Position numbers and translations under genes: made by a program. Shown one piece after another: positions 33,801-45,692 of a stretch of 64,000 nucleotides of DNA. This DNA is from Ficedula albicollis (Eukaryota; Chordata; Aves; Passeriformes; Muscicapidae): contig NC_021681.1 of assembly GCF_000247815.1 (NCBI RefSeq), positions 6,886,412 through 6,950,411 of the forward strand, in the 5' to 3' direction. Each line of letters begins with the position of its first letter. Within the stretch, counting starts at the first letter, position 1. Below the pieces are notes generated by a model, which searched no databases, was not told the origin of the DNA, and was given only the letters and a program-made list of their open reading frames with translations.

Positions 33801-36800
33801 AGAGACACGGGAAATAGCTCTGGATGGAAAACTGAAGGATGAGGACACAAACTTGGCTTCTAGTACTATGTGAGTGGAGTTTTAAATAGTCCCAGGTAGT
33901 GGGAGAGTAATAGAGAAGAGGGGAGGATGGAGAAGACACTTCCCTCAGGACTTTGCCCAGATGGATACATGTAGTACCATTACTAATGCCATCATGTTCA
34001 TGCAGGATGAATAGGGATCACAGATCTGGAGAAGTATTGGCTTTACCTGAGGCTTGCCTGCCCTCTCACTTGCATCCCACAGGGATGTTCCCCTGGTTCT
34101 TGCTGCATGTGTGTGTTGTTGCTATACTGCTGTGCCACCTCACACTGCTCTCTGTTTTCTCTGGCAGCATTAAGGATGGAATAGACAAGACAGTGATGGG
34201 GATTCTGGTTTCCTACAAGGTCAAAGTGAAGCTCACTGTTCCAGGGTAAGTGTAACACACTTTTTGCTACATCTGCCTGGAGTTAAAGGAGGGGAGTGTG
34301 TTTATGTCATTGATGGATGCGAAGAGACCAGAACAGTCCACCCCAAGAGAGAGGGCAATGTTATGGGATATGAGGCTCCCTATAAGCATAAATTGCCTGG
34401 AAAACAATCTTGGCCTATCCATAGAACCTGTCCTGAGCCAAAGGGTTTGTATTACTCTCCTTAGATACCATGTAACTTCATAGTTGAAGTAGGAACCTCT
34501 GTTTGCATTGCAATTTTTGTTTCAAAGCCATAATCTATTTTGTGAGAAGTGAGGTGAATCTTCATGTGAGCCTTTATGTTGGCATATGCTGTTCTCCCAC
34601 AGCAGACAGTGAAAACATTTGACTGAGAGTCATAAATACTGTAGCTCAGATTCTGTACTCAGCCAGATTTCTGGGTAAAGCTGATGTTATCAACATGAGC
34701 TAGATCCAGGATACAGTGCAAAAAAGGACAAGGATAGTGACTGTCAGTTGATGCTAGTCACTGTTTACATTTGTATTTAATTCATCTGTCCTTCGTTCTA
34801 GTATAAAAATCAAAGATTTGCCTAAAGCATGATAAAATGCTTGCTGCCTTCTGTGGTCATCCACTTACCTTTTGGCTCTTGGAAAAAGGACCATGCCCAA
34901 CACTTGGTCAGGAGTTCAAAAACTTAGACTCTTTCTCCATGGGAATGATATGAAAAAGTAAGACTACCTTTTTTAAAAACAAGTTCAGTTGAATTTGTGG
35001 CAAGGTAGAGAACAGTACATTAGGAAAGTGACTTCAGTAGCCCACCAATTAAATAGCACTTGCTGTAGCACCAGAATAGAAAGGCATTAAATATTCTTTG
35101 TTTTTCTCCTTGTTTTCTTTTGTAGCATGCTGGGAGACCTCACTTCCAGGTAAATGTCATCTTCCTTTTCAGACCATGCAGTCCTAGTTGTTAGTTTATC
35201 TTTTTATTCTCTCTCTTATTGCCATTCCCACCTCCCTAAAAAAAGTAACTGTTCCTTAAGCTTTTAGAAGCAAGTATGTCATTCTACTGTGAAAATGAAG
35301 CTATTACAAAAATGTATTTTGATTTTATACACATGCAAGTACATTTAGCACACAATAAACCAAATCTATGTAAGTGAATATGCCTGGGATATTTGAGGAG
35401 AAATTTAAGCTTAACTTTTTTTGAGAGGAAAATTATTATTGGCAAAGTATGAAGGAATAGGTGAAGCTGGAGCTGAGGGCTCAGGCTGACCTAAGGAGGA
35501 AGGAGGCTGAACCAGGCATGTGTGTGGAGCTGTGGATCTGATGCATTCTTTCTTCTTCCTGAAGTGAAGTGGGCACAGAGCTGCCATTTCGTCTCATGCA
35601 CCCCAAACCTGAGGAAAAGAACCCAGCAGGTCAGTTACACCTGGTTTTTGCCTTTGTTCATTAACAGGCTCTGGTGAGATCTCACCATTGTAAGGCTTAG
35701 AGTGATCTGTGTTACAGGAAGCCTTCAGAGCCACAAGGCTCCAGTATGAAGCTACTCTGTGTGTTTGTGTGTCTGTATATGTGTGTGTATATGTATATAT
35801 GCATGTATCAACCCCCAGGCACTAAATAACAGAGCAGGAATGCAAAGGTGGGAGAAAATTGAAAAGTTGTGTTTCCTTTCATCTTTCATGTATGGAATCA
35901 CAGCTCGGAACAGGGGTTTGAGGGAGCTCTGCATAGTTAAATCTCATGACTGCAGTGCAAAATATCCTCCATGAAGCTGTCACCAATTCCCAGCCAGATT
36001 GCAGTATAAGCAAAAAAGAAAAAAAAATGACACAGAAAATACCTAACACTCGTGAGCATTGTACAAAGCCAATTACTTTCAAGCAAAGTGAAGAGGTGAC
36101 AAAACTACTGAGGATTCTTGATTCCCTGTTATCTTGATGTGGCATTTGCCATGGTGTCTGTGATGTGGCCTTCTTGTTCAGTGGCTATCCAAGATGAGCA
36201 TCTCTTCAATGTTAGGTCTCTGTGTGGAAGTGGGGGAACTCTGTGAGGAGCAAGCCTTACCCAGGCATCTTGAGGCTTAGGATCAGCTGCCAAAACCACA
36301 GGCTGTCAGAAGTATCCTCCCATTTCCTCAGGCCCTGGCTGGCTCTGTTGGCCAGTAGTGAGCACCAGAGACTGCAAGATGCTCACACTAAATCGGAAGC
36401 TCCTGTACAGCATCTGAAGCCTCTCTTGATCAACAGACACACCAGCCCTTTCCTGCTGGGGCTGTTACAGATGAGCCATCTTGTCCTACCCTCTATACTG
36501 GGACAAAGTTTACTGGGCTTCAAACAAAAGCCATGGATGCTTTTGTGCTCCTTTTTCTTTTTTTTCCTCTTTGTGCCCTAACTGACCTAAAGCTGCTGTT
36601 TCTAAGACCATGAAACTAGAAAGTGATAGTAGAACCTTTGAGAAGAGTTATCCTGAGATAGATGCTTTGGTCTGTAGTAGAAGCATTAGAAAGGGGTGAC
36701 TTAAGTCCTTACTGTGTGAAATTGTTGGAGGAGTCAAGTGTGAGCAATGAGAAGAGAGCTGGTGATCCACTCCACATTCAGATGCTCTGGTTGGGAATCA

Positions 36801-39800
36801 GGCTTTGCAAATTATGGATGTGCTGGAGTGAGCAAAGGTAGATTTTATCCCTCCTGTAACAGTTGCACTACAGGAAACTTATTTTCCCTGGGAAAGACCC
36901 TGCTGTGAGCAGTGCCAGCACATTCTCTTGGCACAGAAATGGAGGGGGCTGGGATGGCACTGGTGATCCCAGGAGTGTGGCTGGTGAGGGCCATCTAGTG
37001 CCTCTGGGCAGCTCAGGAGCTTTCATGGACACCAAGAAAAGCTTCAAAACTTCTAACAAGGCTCATCAAAAGGTTTAGGCAGCTGTAGAGAATTTTACAT
37101 TTTTAGAGTGGTGTGATTTTTTTTTAATATTACTTTTTTGGAGTTGAAAATGATAGTCCCTTATATTAATTTATACTTCTGGAAGAAGCATTTGCAATAT
37201 GAGGAAAAATGGAAGTCAGACAATTTTCCCTTCTAAGATAATTTCAAAGGAGGGATGATGTACTCCTTTATACAGTACACTCAAAAGGATGTGGGCAGAA
37301 GACTTTACAAGGAAAATGGAGACCTGCAGTATTTATCAGATCGCTTCCCCCAGCACATCCTCTTAACAGAGGCAGAGCCCACATGATGTTTTCTACATCA
37401 AAATCTTCTAGGAGCTTTCTGTCAGAAGTGTCAGCTATGTTCCATGCATTTTGTACAGATGGAAATACCAGGTTTATTATAAACTGAAAAAAATGCAGGT
37501 AATTTCAGGAGCTATCCCATGGGAAAGTCCTACAAATGGTTAACACAGGACATAAATGCTTTCTCTTAAAAAAAGATACTCTAACACAACAGAAAATTCC
37601 TCTGAAGCCTGAAGATCTGACTTGAAAACTGTGCTGGAATGTGGTGTCTGAGTTTATTACAAGGAACGAAACAGTCTCCCATATGAAGCTGGTAAACTGA
37701 AACACTTTTCAGCTTTATTGGTTAGTAGTTTTCTGTGCACTGTGCTTCATTACTTTTCCCAGTTGTGAGTTCAGGCTTTTTAATTTTTTCTTCTACCACT
37801 TTAGCCCATGAACTCTGAGGAACATAATGTGTTTCATTAGTGAAATACCATCTAATTTGGAATCAAGCAAATATAAGCTTAATTGCAGAGATGAAGCTTC
37901 AACAAACGTGTTTGCACTCTTGGAGGTCCCAAAAGATGGAATTTTTCTTTGTTGTCTTGTTCAGCAGCCTCTGCAGTTGTGTAGGCAGAGGTGCATGCAC
38001 AGGGAGTTTTGAGATCACTCCTTATCTTCTTTTTCCATTCCCTTTTGTTTTTACTGACGAGTCAGTAGTGACCAGTTTGCCTACTGCACCTTCCTGCACC
38101 TTAAAACTTGACTGTTTTAAGGCATAGCTGGAAGAACAGAAAGAAGTCAGAGCATCCATCTTATGGAGTTAAAGCTAGAGTGGGATTAAAAAATGTTACA
38201 TATTGCGATTATATTTTGAAGTGGGGGAATATTCTTTTCTCTAGCCAAGGTGATGTATGGCAGAAGTAAAATGTGTAGCATCAATGCATTTAATCATGCA
38301 GGGCTGACCTGAGTACAGAGAACCTCAGAAACATAAGCTTCCCAAGAACATGATGTGATTTTTTCAGGGCCAAGCCAGGGCAAGTGTGAGCAAGTGCTGT
38401 TTCACAGCAGATGGCTTTGCCCTCTCTAGCTGTCTGTGAGCAAGCTCTGAAGCATTCATCACTCAGTAAACAGCAGGTCTGTCAGTGCATGGCTATTGCA
38501 CATTGCTTGATCTTTCTTCCCTGTGCCTGCAGGAGACAGAAAAGAAGCAGCTTGCTGTTTTTCCTTCCCTATGTTTATCACTTCCTTCTCTTGCTCTTCT
38601 GCTAGGCCAGGATTTGCATATTTCATATGTGCTGGTTTTGCAACTGTTTTTGGACCCATGTGGTTCACATGTGGTTATTTTTAGGCAAAGCAGCTCCTGT
38701 CACATTGGCAGTCTGTTCCGCCTGTTGACAAAAAATGTGTAGGGATCTGTTTCTTTTAAAGATAGATTCAAACTGGGCTGTGTCTCTTCATACTTCCAAG
38801 ACCTTTCCTGGTCAGCAGTTAGCCCAGAAGTTCCTGCTGAGTTTTCCTCAAGGCTGTGGTCTCAGTGTGACTTCTTTGGTGTGAAGTTTTCCTGCCAGTC
38901 TTCAGATGTTTTACGTTTTTTGGGCCTATGTCTTGGATACTGGGCTTTGTTTTGGCTGTTGTTCAACAAATGGTCATTTTTCTGCTCCCTGATTAAACTT
39001 GCACAAAAGAAAAAGAAACCCAGGAATGCTTTGTCCCTCTAACAGTAAAGCAATACTTTTGGTATTTTTATTCAGAAATAGGACATTTAAAAGCATTGAA
39101 TATCTTGGAAAATAACAAAACCTACTCTCTTTTTCTTTTTTCCCCCATCAAGTTAAGAGAGGTTAAAAGCAAGTTTATACTGAAAATTACCACATGCTAT
39201 GACTTGAATTATATGGAATAATTTCTGTGACTGCATAACAAAAGCTTCCAGAAAACCCTTCCCTGAGGGGATGATGGTATTCATTGTGATATTCGGACCC
39301 TCATCAATCCCTCTCCCATCCCAACCCTCAAAACAATTGCTGGAATGCTAATTAAAAGAAGCAAAGGTCTATCCATTTTCTGAGAATTTTTCAATATTAT
39401 AATGTTAAATAAGCCAGAGGACACCAGGAAACTCTGGAGGGGACCTATCTCCTGCTAGGGTGCAATTGTAGCATGTTGGAGACAGTGTAGCAGTCTGAAG
39501 GTGAAGTGGTACATCTTTGAATGTAGTGTTCCATCTGAGGCTTATTATAAGCACTACTCTGCTGCCACACTATCTGTGTATTGACTCAGTAATCATTTAT
39601 CATTTACAGTTAAGTATATGTCCAATTCAAACAATATCTATCTGTGTATTGACTCAGTAATCATTTATCTGACAGTTAAGTATATGTCCAATTCAAACAA
39701 TATCTATTTCCCCCCTCACTCCATTTTGTAAAATCAGTTTCAAATCACTGGTGGGGATCTCTCTCACTTCACCCACATCTCTGACATCACTGTTTCCATA

Positions 39801-41686
39801 GTAATAAAAGTACCTCCAAGAGGAGAGCAGACTAAAGAATAAAAATCGGAGAAAAAATGGAATGAGAATGATGCTTTCTATGTTGGAAATTTTAGAAGTT
39901 CTAAATGTTTCATTTTAAACTCATTTCAATCAAGCATACATGCCCTGAGACATTCCAGACTTCATCTTGGCTTTTGTTCTGGTCTGGAGAGATGCCATCA
40001 GTAGTGTCTTTACATGAGCCATCCTTTGAGGCATTTTGGCTGGAGTGGCCCCCTTTGGCACACTTTTAATGCTGACTTTTCCAGCAGTGCTTGTTGCCCT
40101 TGATTGCAGTGTATGTTGTGGATGGGAAATCTCCAGGTAGTGAATTATCCAGTCACTAAAGTGTCCCAGATCCCTGCTGACTTCTGTAGAACAAGGGTGC
40201 TTTGCTTCCTGACCCAAAGACATGAGAAGTAAGCCAGTGAAGTGATTATGCCTTGTTAAAATAATTGTGAGAATAATAAAATCCCTGCAAATACAGACTT
40301 CTGCTTATTTTAGGCTGTGCTGAAACAGCTTTCCAGGAATCCTGCTAGTAAGCAGGATTTGTTATAGTGTGGTTAGCAGAGATCCCACTAAAGAAACACA
40401 AATGCCAAAGGTCTTGAAACCATTTTTAGGGCAAGATGAAATCAGGAGTGTTGCCCCAAAGGCCCTGGCCCGTCTGATGAGAGATCCCTGAGGTGTTTCT
40501 GTGCTTTGACCTCTAATTTTAATACCTTCATGTTTATTGAACAAGATCATCGTCTTCTCATCAGCTGACTTCTTCAATCACAGTGATAGAGCAATTAAAG
40601 CTGACATCATGTCATGCAAGCACTGTCAGCTCAGAGTCCAGGTGTGTCCCACAGCTGGACTCCCACAGCTGTGACCATGAGCAAGTGTAGATGGGAAAAT
40701 CTGTCTTTGTTCCTCAGCCCTTCAGACAGCTTGGGCAGCATTGCTTGAAAGTTTTTTCTTTTGAGAGATTGAGTTTAGCCTTGTCAGGTGTATGTATGCA
40801 CATTTTGAGACTTTCTGGAATTCTTCTTGTACTGCTGCAAGTCCTGCTTCTTGTCACTGCTCTTACTTGTCTATACATTTTTTGCATTAAATATTTTGCA
40901 AATGTTTTAGTATGTGCTATTCTGACTACCCAGTGTGTCTTTTCCCCTCTTTTGCTGCATGCTCATGACTGCAGGGAAGGATGGGTAAGTTTTATTTAGT
41001 ATTTCATATTCTAGCCACACTTGTGCATTCACTCTTTTAAAAAAAATCTTCAAAACTATCCAAAAATCCCCACTTAAAACCCAAAGTGAGCAAGTTACTG
41101 TGGCCTGACAAATGACTGCTCTGAGTCAAACAGCAGTGACTGACCATCTGAAGATAGGTTAAGACATCATGTTCTGCCTAACAGCTCTATAGCTGGAAGT
41201 GTAAGGAACTTAAGAGGTTTGACCATGTGCCTGCTCTACTTTAGAAGGAGTAAGGATGAAATGTTTCACATTTCGTTCCTGGACAAAGCCCCTTGCAGGC
41301 TCTAGGCTGTTCGGCTACCTGATAAATATTTATCTGGAATGGACATCATTCAGTACAGATGAAAACATCCTCAGTTTGTGCCTTGACTTGCTCAATCAAC
41401 TGCTTTTCATTTTAGCTAGAATAGCACCTGTGAAGAGGGTGCCTGTGGGAATGTGATGCAAATCCCTTTGGAGACCGAGGAAACACTACCAGTCTGCTGC
41501 AGACTTCTCATCTTCCTATGTGTTGCCTCTAGTCTGCTGGTGTAAAAATAAGGTAACATCATTTTGAAAGACCTGTGTTTCTTTCATTGCAGTGAAGCAG
41601 AGCTGGTATTTGAGGAGTTTGCTCGTCAGCAGCTAAAAAATACACCTGATGAAGAGGACAAGAATTCACCGTCAACGAGTGATTAA
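27781..41686 (+). CDS. SAG: SAG, S-arrestin (rod arrestin), 15 coding exons
   Basis: S-arrestin binds light-activated phosphorylated rhodopsin in photoreceptor outer segments and stops transducin signalling. Coding exons: 27781-27879, 28470-28530, 28616-28660, 28937-29130, 29844-29903, 31121-31188, 31384-31519, 31838-31922, 33347-33419, 33732-33869, 34168-34245, 35126-35149, 35565-35629, 40975-40984, 41593-41686. They sum to 1230 nt (409 residues; human 405) with no frame break. The polar-core residues are present: R180 (bovine R175), D305 (D296), D312 (D303) and R390 in the FEEFAR tail (R382). The finger loop [14 protein letters not shown] is intact. The first phosphate-sensor Lys (bovine K14) is Arg here. 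The C-tail after the FEEFARQQL motif is short and ends NSPSTSD. Confidence 0.97.
28470..28530 (+). CDS. SAG: SAG coding exon 2
   Basis: Residues 34-54: [20 protein letters not shown] plus one base of D54. Acceptor CCACAG, donor GTAAGT. Arrestin N-domain strands. Confidence 0.95.
28616..28660 (+). CDS. SAG: SAG coding exon 3 (45 nt)
   Basis: Residues 54-69: [15 protein letters not shown] plus one base of V69. Acceptor TTTCAG, donor GTTTGA, a weak donor. The DGVVLVDP core of arrestins is exact. Confidence 0.95.
28937..29130 (+). CDS. SAG: SAG coding exon 4 (finger loop)
   Basis: Residues 69-133: [20 protein letters not shown], then [20 protein letters not shown] and [25 protein letters not shown]. 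Acceptor TTGGCAG, donor GTAAGT. It holds the receptor-binding finger loop and the arrestin signature FRYGxEDxDVxGLxFRRD. Confidence 0.97.
29844..29903 (+). CDS. SAG: SAG coding exon 5
   Basis: Residues 134-153: [20 protein letters not shown]. Acceptor CTGCAG, donor GTGAGG at 29904. The end of this exon and its donor are duplicated 61 bases downstream. Confidence 0.95.
29894..30015. repeat. Tandem duplication, 2 x 61 bp, across the SAG exon 5 donor
   Basis: TGTTGATAAGGTGAGGCCAG at 29894 recurs at 29955. The first copy contains the last ten coding bases and the true donor; the second has an identical decoy donor at 29965. Only two or so substitutions separate the copies. Confidence 0.92.
30334..30506. 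repeat. Tandem duplication, 2 x 87 bp (SAG intron 5)
   Basis: TGCCCTGAATTAAATGCAGA starts at 30334 and again at 30421, with about four small changes between copies. The rest of SAG intron 5 (29904-31120) holds nothing recognisable. Confidence 0.9.
31121..31188 (+). CDS. SAG: SAG coding exon 6
   Basis: Residues 154-176: [20 protein letters not shown], then HR and two bases of R176. Acceptor TGGCAG, donor GTAACA. The [10 protein letters not shown] motif is the arrestin N-domain strand before the interdomain region. Confidence 0.95.
31384..31519 (+). CDS. SAG: SAG coding exon 7 (polar-core Arg)
   Basis: Residues 176-221: [20 protein letters not shown], then [20 protein letters not shown] and ACLSKE. 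Acceptor TTCCCAG, donor GTGAGG. R180 is the polar-core arginine that senses receptor phosphates. Confidence 0.96.
31838..31922 (+). CDS. SAG: SAG coding exon 8
   Basis: Residues 222-250: [20 protein letters not shown], then TVKKIKVQ and one base of V250. Acceptor CTTCTAG, donor [16 protein letters not shown] is the start of the arrestin C-domain. Confidence 0.96.
32336..32484. repeat. Tandem duplication, 2 x 75 bp (SAG intron 8)
   Basis: AGCAGTGTCATTCCTCCTGA starts at 32336 and 32411. Copies differ at three or so positions (GGGCAGG / GGGGAGG; GCTTTG / GTTTCG). Confidence 0.9.
32642..32986. repeat. Tandem duplication, 2 x 171 bp (SAG intron 8)
   Basis: CTGCGATTCCTAAATATTTT starts at 32642 and 32813. 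By eye the copies look identical over their full length, so this is recent or an assembly product. Confidence 0.92.
33347..33419 (+). CDS. SAG: SAG coding exon 9
   Basis: Residues 250-274: [20 protein letters not shown], then AEEA and two bases of Q274. Acceptor CCTCAG, donor [18 protein letters not shown] is near-invariant in S-arrestins. Confidence 0.97.
33732..33869 (+). CDS. SAG: SAG coding exon 10 (lariat loop, polar core)
   Basis: Residues 274-320: [20 protein letters not shown], then [20 protein letters not shown] and NLASST. Acceptor TTTCAG, donor GTGAGT. Contains the polar-core aspartates D305 and D312 and the lariat loop. Confidence 0.97.
34168..34245 (+). CDS. SAG: SAG coding exon 11
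   Basis: Residues 320-346: [20 protein letters not shown], then VKLTVP and two bases of G346. Acceptor TGGCAG, donor GTAAGT. GILVSYxxKVKLTV is conserved in arrestins. Confidence 0.96.
35126..35149 (+). CDS. SAG: SAG coding exon 12 (24-nt microexon)
   Basis: Residues 346-354: GMLGDLTS plus two bases. Acceptor TTTTGTAG, donor GTAAAT at 35150. Frame and the G-x-L-G-x-L-T-S-S-E context across the junctions fit S-arrestin. Confidence 0.93.
35565..35629 (+). CDS. SAG: SAG coding exon 13
   Basis: Residues 354-376: [20 protein letters not shown], then PA and one base of G376. Acceptor CCTGAAG, donor GTCAGT. PFRLMHPxPE is the last strand of the C-domain. Confidence 0.95.
35757..35806. repeat. TG/TA-rich microsatellite (SAG intron 13)
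   Basis: Imperfect TGTGTG and TATATG runs over about 50 bases. SAG intron 13 (35630-40974, 5.3 kb, the longest in the gene) otherwise contains only the 68-bp duplication. Confidence 0.85.
39571..39706. repeat. Tandem duplication, 2 x 68 bp (SAG intron 13)
   Basis: TATCTGTGTATTGACTCAGT starts at 39571 and 39639. The copies differ by a short change (ATCATTTACAG / CTGACAG). Confidence 0.88.
40975..40984 (+). CDS. SAG: SAG coding exon 14 (10-nt microexon)
   Basis: GGAAGGATGG between acceptor CATGACTGCAG and donor GTAAGT. Exon 13 ends in phase 1 and exon 15 needs phase 2, so an intervening exon of 3n+1 bases is required. This one gives A-G-K-D-G-E-A-E across the joins, aligning with the K-E-S/Q-D stretch before VFEEFAR in mammals. 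Mammalian SAG is known for a 10-nt penultimate exon (from memory). The upstream tract TTTTCCCCTCTTTTGCTGCA supports it. Confidence 0.85.
41593..41686 (+). CDS. SAG: SAG coding exon 15 (last, with stop)
   Basis: Residues 379-409: [20 protein letters not shown], then [11 protein letters not shown] and TAA at 41684-41686. Acceptor CATTGCAG. R390 in FEEFAR locks the inactive state through the polar core. The acidic end of the mammalian tail is shortened. Confidence 0.96.
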
Positions 41687-41980
41687 AAGAATAGGCTGAC
41701 AGAGGAGCTGTGTTGTCTGGCTTCAATTACAAATGTAGGACCTAAGTTTCTAGTAATCTGAATGTTCTTGGTTCATGTACTGTCTTCCAGGGATCAGCCC
41801 TGAGGTCAGTGGACATGACATCAGGAATCTCTATTGCTTATTACAAGATTCACCTCTAGAGGAATGTGGCAAACACAACACCTGGTTCTTACTTGAGCTA
41901 CCAGAGGAGGACAGGATGTCTGCAATGTCATGACTTCTGCTTTCAGAACTGCCTAATAAAAAGTTTGGTTGCTTTCAGCA
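41687..41980 (+). other. SAG: SAG 3' untranslated region
   Basis: About 290 bases from the stop codon to just beyond the poly(A) signal. A CR1-free, repeat-free stretch with no ORF worth noting. Confidence 0.75.
41955..41960 (+). terminator. SAG: SAG poly(A) signal
   Basis: AATAAA in CTGCCTAATAAAAAGTTTGG, 269 bases after the stop codon, followed by TTGGTTGCTTTCAGCACTGG. Confidence 0.85.
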
Positions 41981-44199
41981 CTGGTGAGAGCTTAAATGAG
42001 GGTTTATGCAGCCTGCCTGGACTTATTCAGTGTCATTCTGTGACTTTGAAGTGCCAGTGAACCAAATCCTAGACTGGAAGGCTGGCTTGCAGCCATGGGC
42101 GATTCATCAAAGTTTCTCAGCAGACTGTACAAAACTGATTTTATTTCATTTAGGTTGCTTTTGTGTTGATGCTTTACCAAATTCAGCCAGTGAATTTTTT
42201 CAGTATTTGCACTGTCCCCATGTGGCTTTTACATTCACTTTCTGTACCAGTAAATATCTTGCAAGTTGTCTCCCACAGCACACACAATGCTGATACACAG
42301 TATTAGCTTTCTAGCAATATACTTAATAGCTATGTTATTAAAGTCGAGATAAATGTGCACTGTCCATGAATTGCTTAAAGCTCCCTATATACAAAGCCAA
42401 ACAGAAATACAAGTCCAGTCAGAGCCTGTATTTAATCTCGTTTCCTGTAGGCAACTGCTTCAAAAGAGGGTGCAGGAAAATTAAGGAGGAAATTATGGTG
42501 CAGCCTTCCCTGAGGAGCCTTTCCCAACATCTGCCAGCAGTTGGTTTATGTTCTAAGAAATGAGATTGTGTTCTGCAAACTTGGTTTTCTCTTGTTGATC
42601 TGGATATTTTCATTATCCATGTATTGTGTTCTGCAAACTTGGTTTTCTCTTGTTCATCTGGATATTCTCATTATCCATGCAAATGTCGGATATTTTCCTG
42701 AATCTCAGTTAGATTTTTGCTCAAGTGAGTTGTATCAGCTAATTACATTTTGCATGTAAAACAACCAGTGGTTTATTTTTCTCTTTTTTTAAATCTGCTT
42801 TTCAGTGTCCCTGGTTTAAATTCTCCTGGGAAGTCTGAATGCAGGGCCCACATTTATTAATACAGACTTACATTTCCCACCTTACACTCTGGAAAACAGA
42901 ATTAAGGACTTCACACTGATACCTGTTTGCTTCTGTAAACTGGTCTTGATTAAGATGCTGGAAGCAGTTAATTAAGACCACAGCTGACTTCAGGGTTCCA
43001 TCAGTGCTCTCCCCTAATACACCTGTTCCTCAGCACTGTCCGTTAGTCACAGGTGTCTCAGCTTAGCTTGAACTGCAAGAGGCACAATGTTTGCTCTGCA
43101 CTGGGTGCTTTGCTGCTAAAGGAACCTGGCCAGTTCCAGGTGTTTGTGATCAGGATAATTTGTGTGATTTCAGCTTTCGGGGTAGGTCAGGCATTTGCAC
43201 CTGGATGTCTGGGAAGGCTTTTCCCCTGGTATTCTTATTACTAATTTGTTGGTGGCTCAAGAACAAACAGAAGATACAGTACAGTTGAACAAATTGCTGG
43301 CTGTGAATATGCTGGTCTTGGAGAGCAGAAGTTCAGAAGAATCTTTTAAGGATCTAAAAGAAGGAGGAGGAACAGGATTACCCCTGTCTTACTTCAGAGT
43401 GTATCTTTCTCCACAAAGGTGTTTCCAGTTTTTCTGGCTACTAGACCTGTAAGTATGGGACCAGTAAACTCAGAGCTCTGAGTATTTTTTTCCCCTTTTT
43501 TAAAAATTTCTTATATGTCAACTTTGTGAGAGGCCTCCGTCACTGCCTAACTTTCCTCTCAAATTCAGCTGTAGTGATGACTTCTGTAAACTAAGAGTGA
43601 CAAATCACGGTGCACTCTGTTGTGCACTAGGTTGTTAAATGGTTATTAAATCTGTTGTTTTGTCTGGGCTTGAGAAAGCACTTTGAGACACTATTTGTTC
43701 AGCTCATGCTGGTCATTTGCTCAGGGAGAAATGAGGGCTTTCTGCTGGCTCCTGCAGTTCCCTGTCCTGCAGGACAAGCTGGACTTTTCTCCGGCCCTTC
43801 AGCCAGTAGATGCTGACTTCTGTCAGCAGAAAATAGGTCTCTAGCTAGAGCTGTTTGCCTTTTATCTTCCCTTTCTTCAGGCTCTGGTGTTATGTTGAAT
43901 CTACCGAGTCAGACCTGTGGCCTGCTCCTCCTGTTTACCGCTGGGGGAGAGCAGATCCAATTTCCTGTCTGCGCGGCTTTGATGTGGTGGGACTCTGTTT
44001 GTGGAGAGCTCGCCAGGTCCCGGAGAGGGATGCGTTCTGGGAGCGATGGCATCCCTGGACCTGCTGTATTTGAAGACAGCTTGAAGCAAATAGACGACAG
44101 GACGAGTTTCGTGACAGACGCTTTCCCCTCGCACATCTCCGTGAGATCCCAGCGAGAGGGAACACGGCACTGCCCGTGTGCTAGGCTGTTAGGGAGGCG
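41981..44199. other. SAG-DGKD intergenic region
   Basis: AT-rich at first, becoming GC-rich from about 43950. It contains one 58-bp tandem duplication and no recognisable gene. The overlapping ORFs at 43855-44589 on both strands coincide with the rise of GC content and have no family signature. Confidence 0.6.
42565..42679. repeat. Tandem duplication, 2 x 58 bp (intergenic)
   Basis: ATTGTGTTCTGCAAACTTGG starts at 42565 and 42623; two substitutions (TTGATC / TTCATC; ATTTTC / ATTCTC). Confidence 0.9.
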
Positions 44200-44384
44200 G
44201 GGGGAGGCACCTGTGGATGTTACCGGCCCTTGCGAGCGGAGCGGAGCGGGGCCCGGGGCGAGCTCGGCGCTCGCCCTCAGCGGGGTCGGGCCCCAGCGCC
44301 CCTGGAGCGCCCTGCGGGGCGGGGGCTGCACGGCAGGTGGAGCCTGGGCGGGAGGCTGTGCTCGCAGCGTTTCATTAAATCCTG

Positions 44385-44580
44385 GGAGCAGGGGGAGAGC
44401 TTTGGGAAAGGCTGTCCAGGGAGTATTAGTACTGTGGTGCAGTACTCGTCCGTGGAGGTGTTCAAGGAACGACGGGACGTGGCACTCAGTGCTCTGGTAT
44501 GGTTGACGAAGTGGTGTTCGGTTGTAGGTTGGACTCGGTGATGTCAGAGGTCTTTTCCAACCTGAATGATTCTGTGCTGC
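44385..44580 (+). mobile_element. CR1 retroposon 3' fragment
   Basis: GTGGAGGTGTTCAAGGAACG, ACGTGGCACTCAGTGCTCTG, GTAGGTTGGACTCGGTGATG, then GAGGTCTTTTCCAACCTGAA and TGATTCTGTG follow the 3' end of CR1 closely. It is 5'-truncated, plus orientation, and the least diverged CR1 in the window. Confidence 0.9.
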
Positions 44581-44780
44581 AGTAGCCACGAAGAATGGGA
44601 AGGAACGGGGACCGCGGTCCGGGATGTCGGGCTCGCCTCAGCGGGGAAGGCTGCGCTGAACACCTTTGTCCAGGCTCCAAGGGGGCGATCGGCGCTCGGG
44701 CGGTTCGCGGGGAGCCGCGAGGGGCAGGGCGGCCGTGACGGTCCCGTGAGGGCGGCCGGGCCCTTCCCCGCCCCGGCCCC

Positions 44781-45524
<744 letters not shown>

Positions 45525-45594
45525 CCCGGCACGGTCCGCGCCGTCGCCAGCCCGGGCCGCCGCTTTGGGAGTTGCCATTGACCCCCGAAGCTTT

Positions 45595-45692
45595 CCCCTG
45601 GGGCCTGCCACCGAGCCCGTTCCTCAGGGAGCTGCCGTGATCCCCCCTGGGGCCTGCCACCGAGCCCGTCCCTCAGGGAGCTGCCGTGATCC
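45595..45692. repeat. 49-bp tandem repeat in CpG island
   Basis: CCCCTGGGGCCTGCCACCGA starts at 45595 and 45644, period 49, with one visible substitution (CCGTTCC / CCGTCCC). Degenerate fragments (GGGAGTTGCCATTGA near 45567; CCCCTCAGGG near 45727 and 45771) suggest a longer decayed minisatellite. Confidence 0.8.

Noticed and set aside
35630..41592. Direct joining of SAG exons 13 and 15
   Set aside because: The phases do not match (1 versus 2); the 10-nt microexon at 40975 resolves this.
43909..44589. 226-codon minus-strand ORF near the DGKD island
   Set aside because: Overlaps a CR1 tail and GC-rich promoter DNA, has no recognisable domain, and competing ORFs of similar length exist in other frames.
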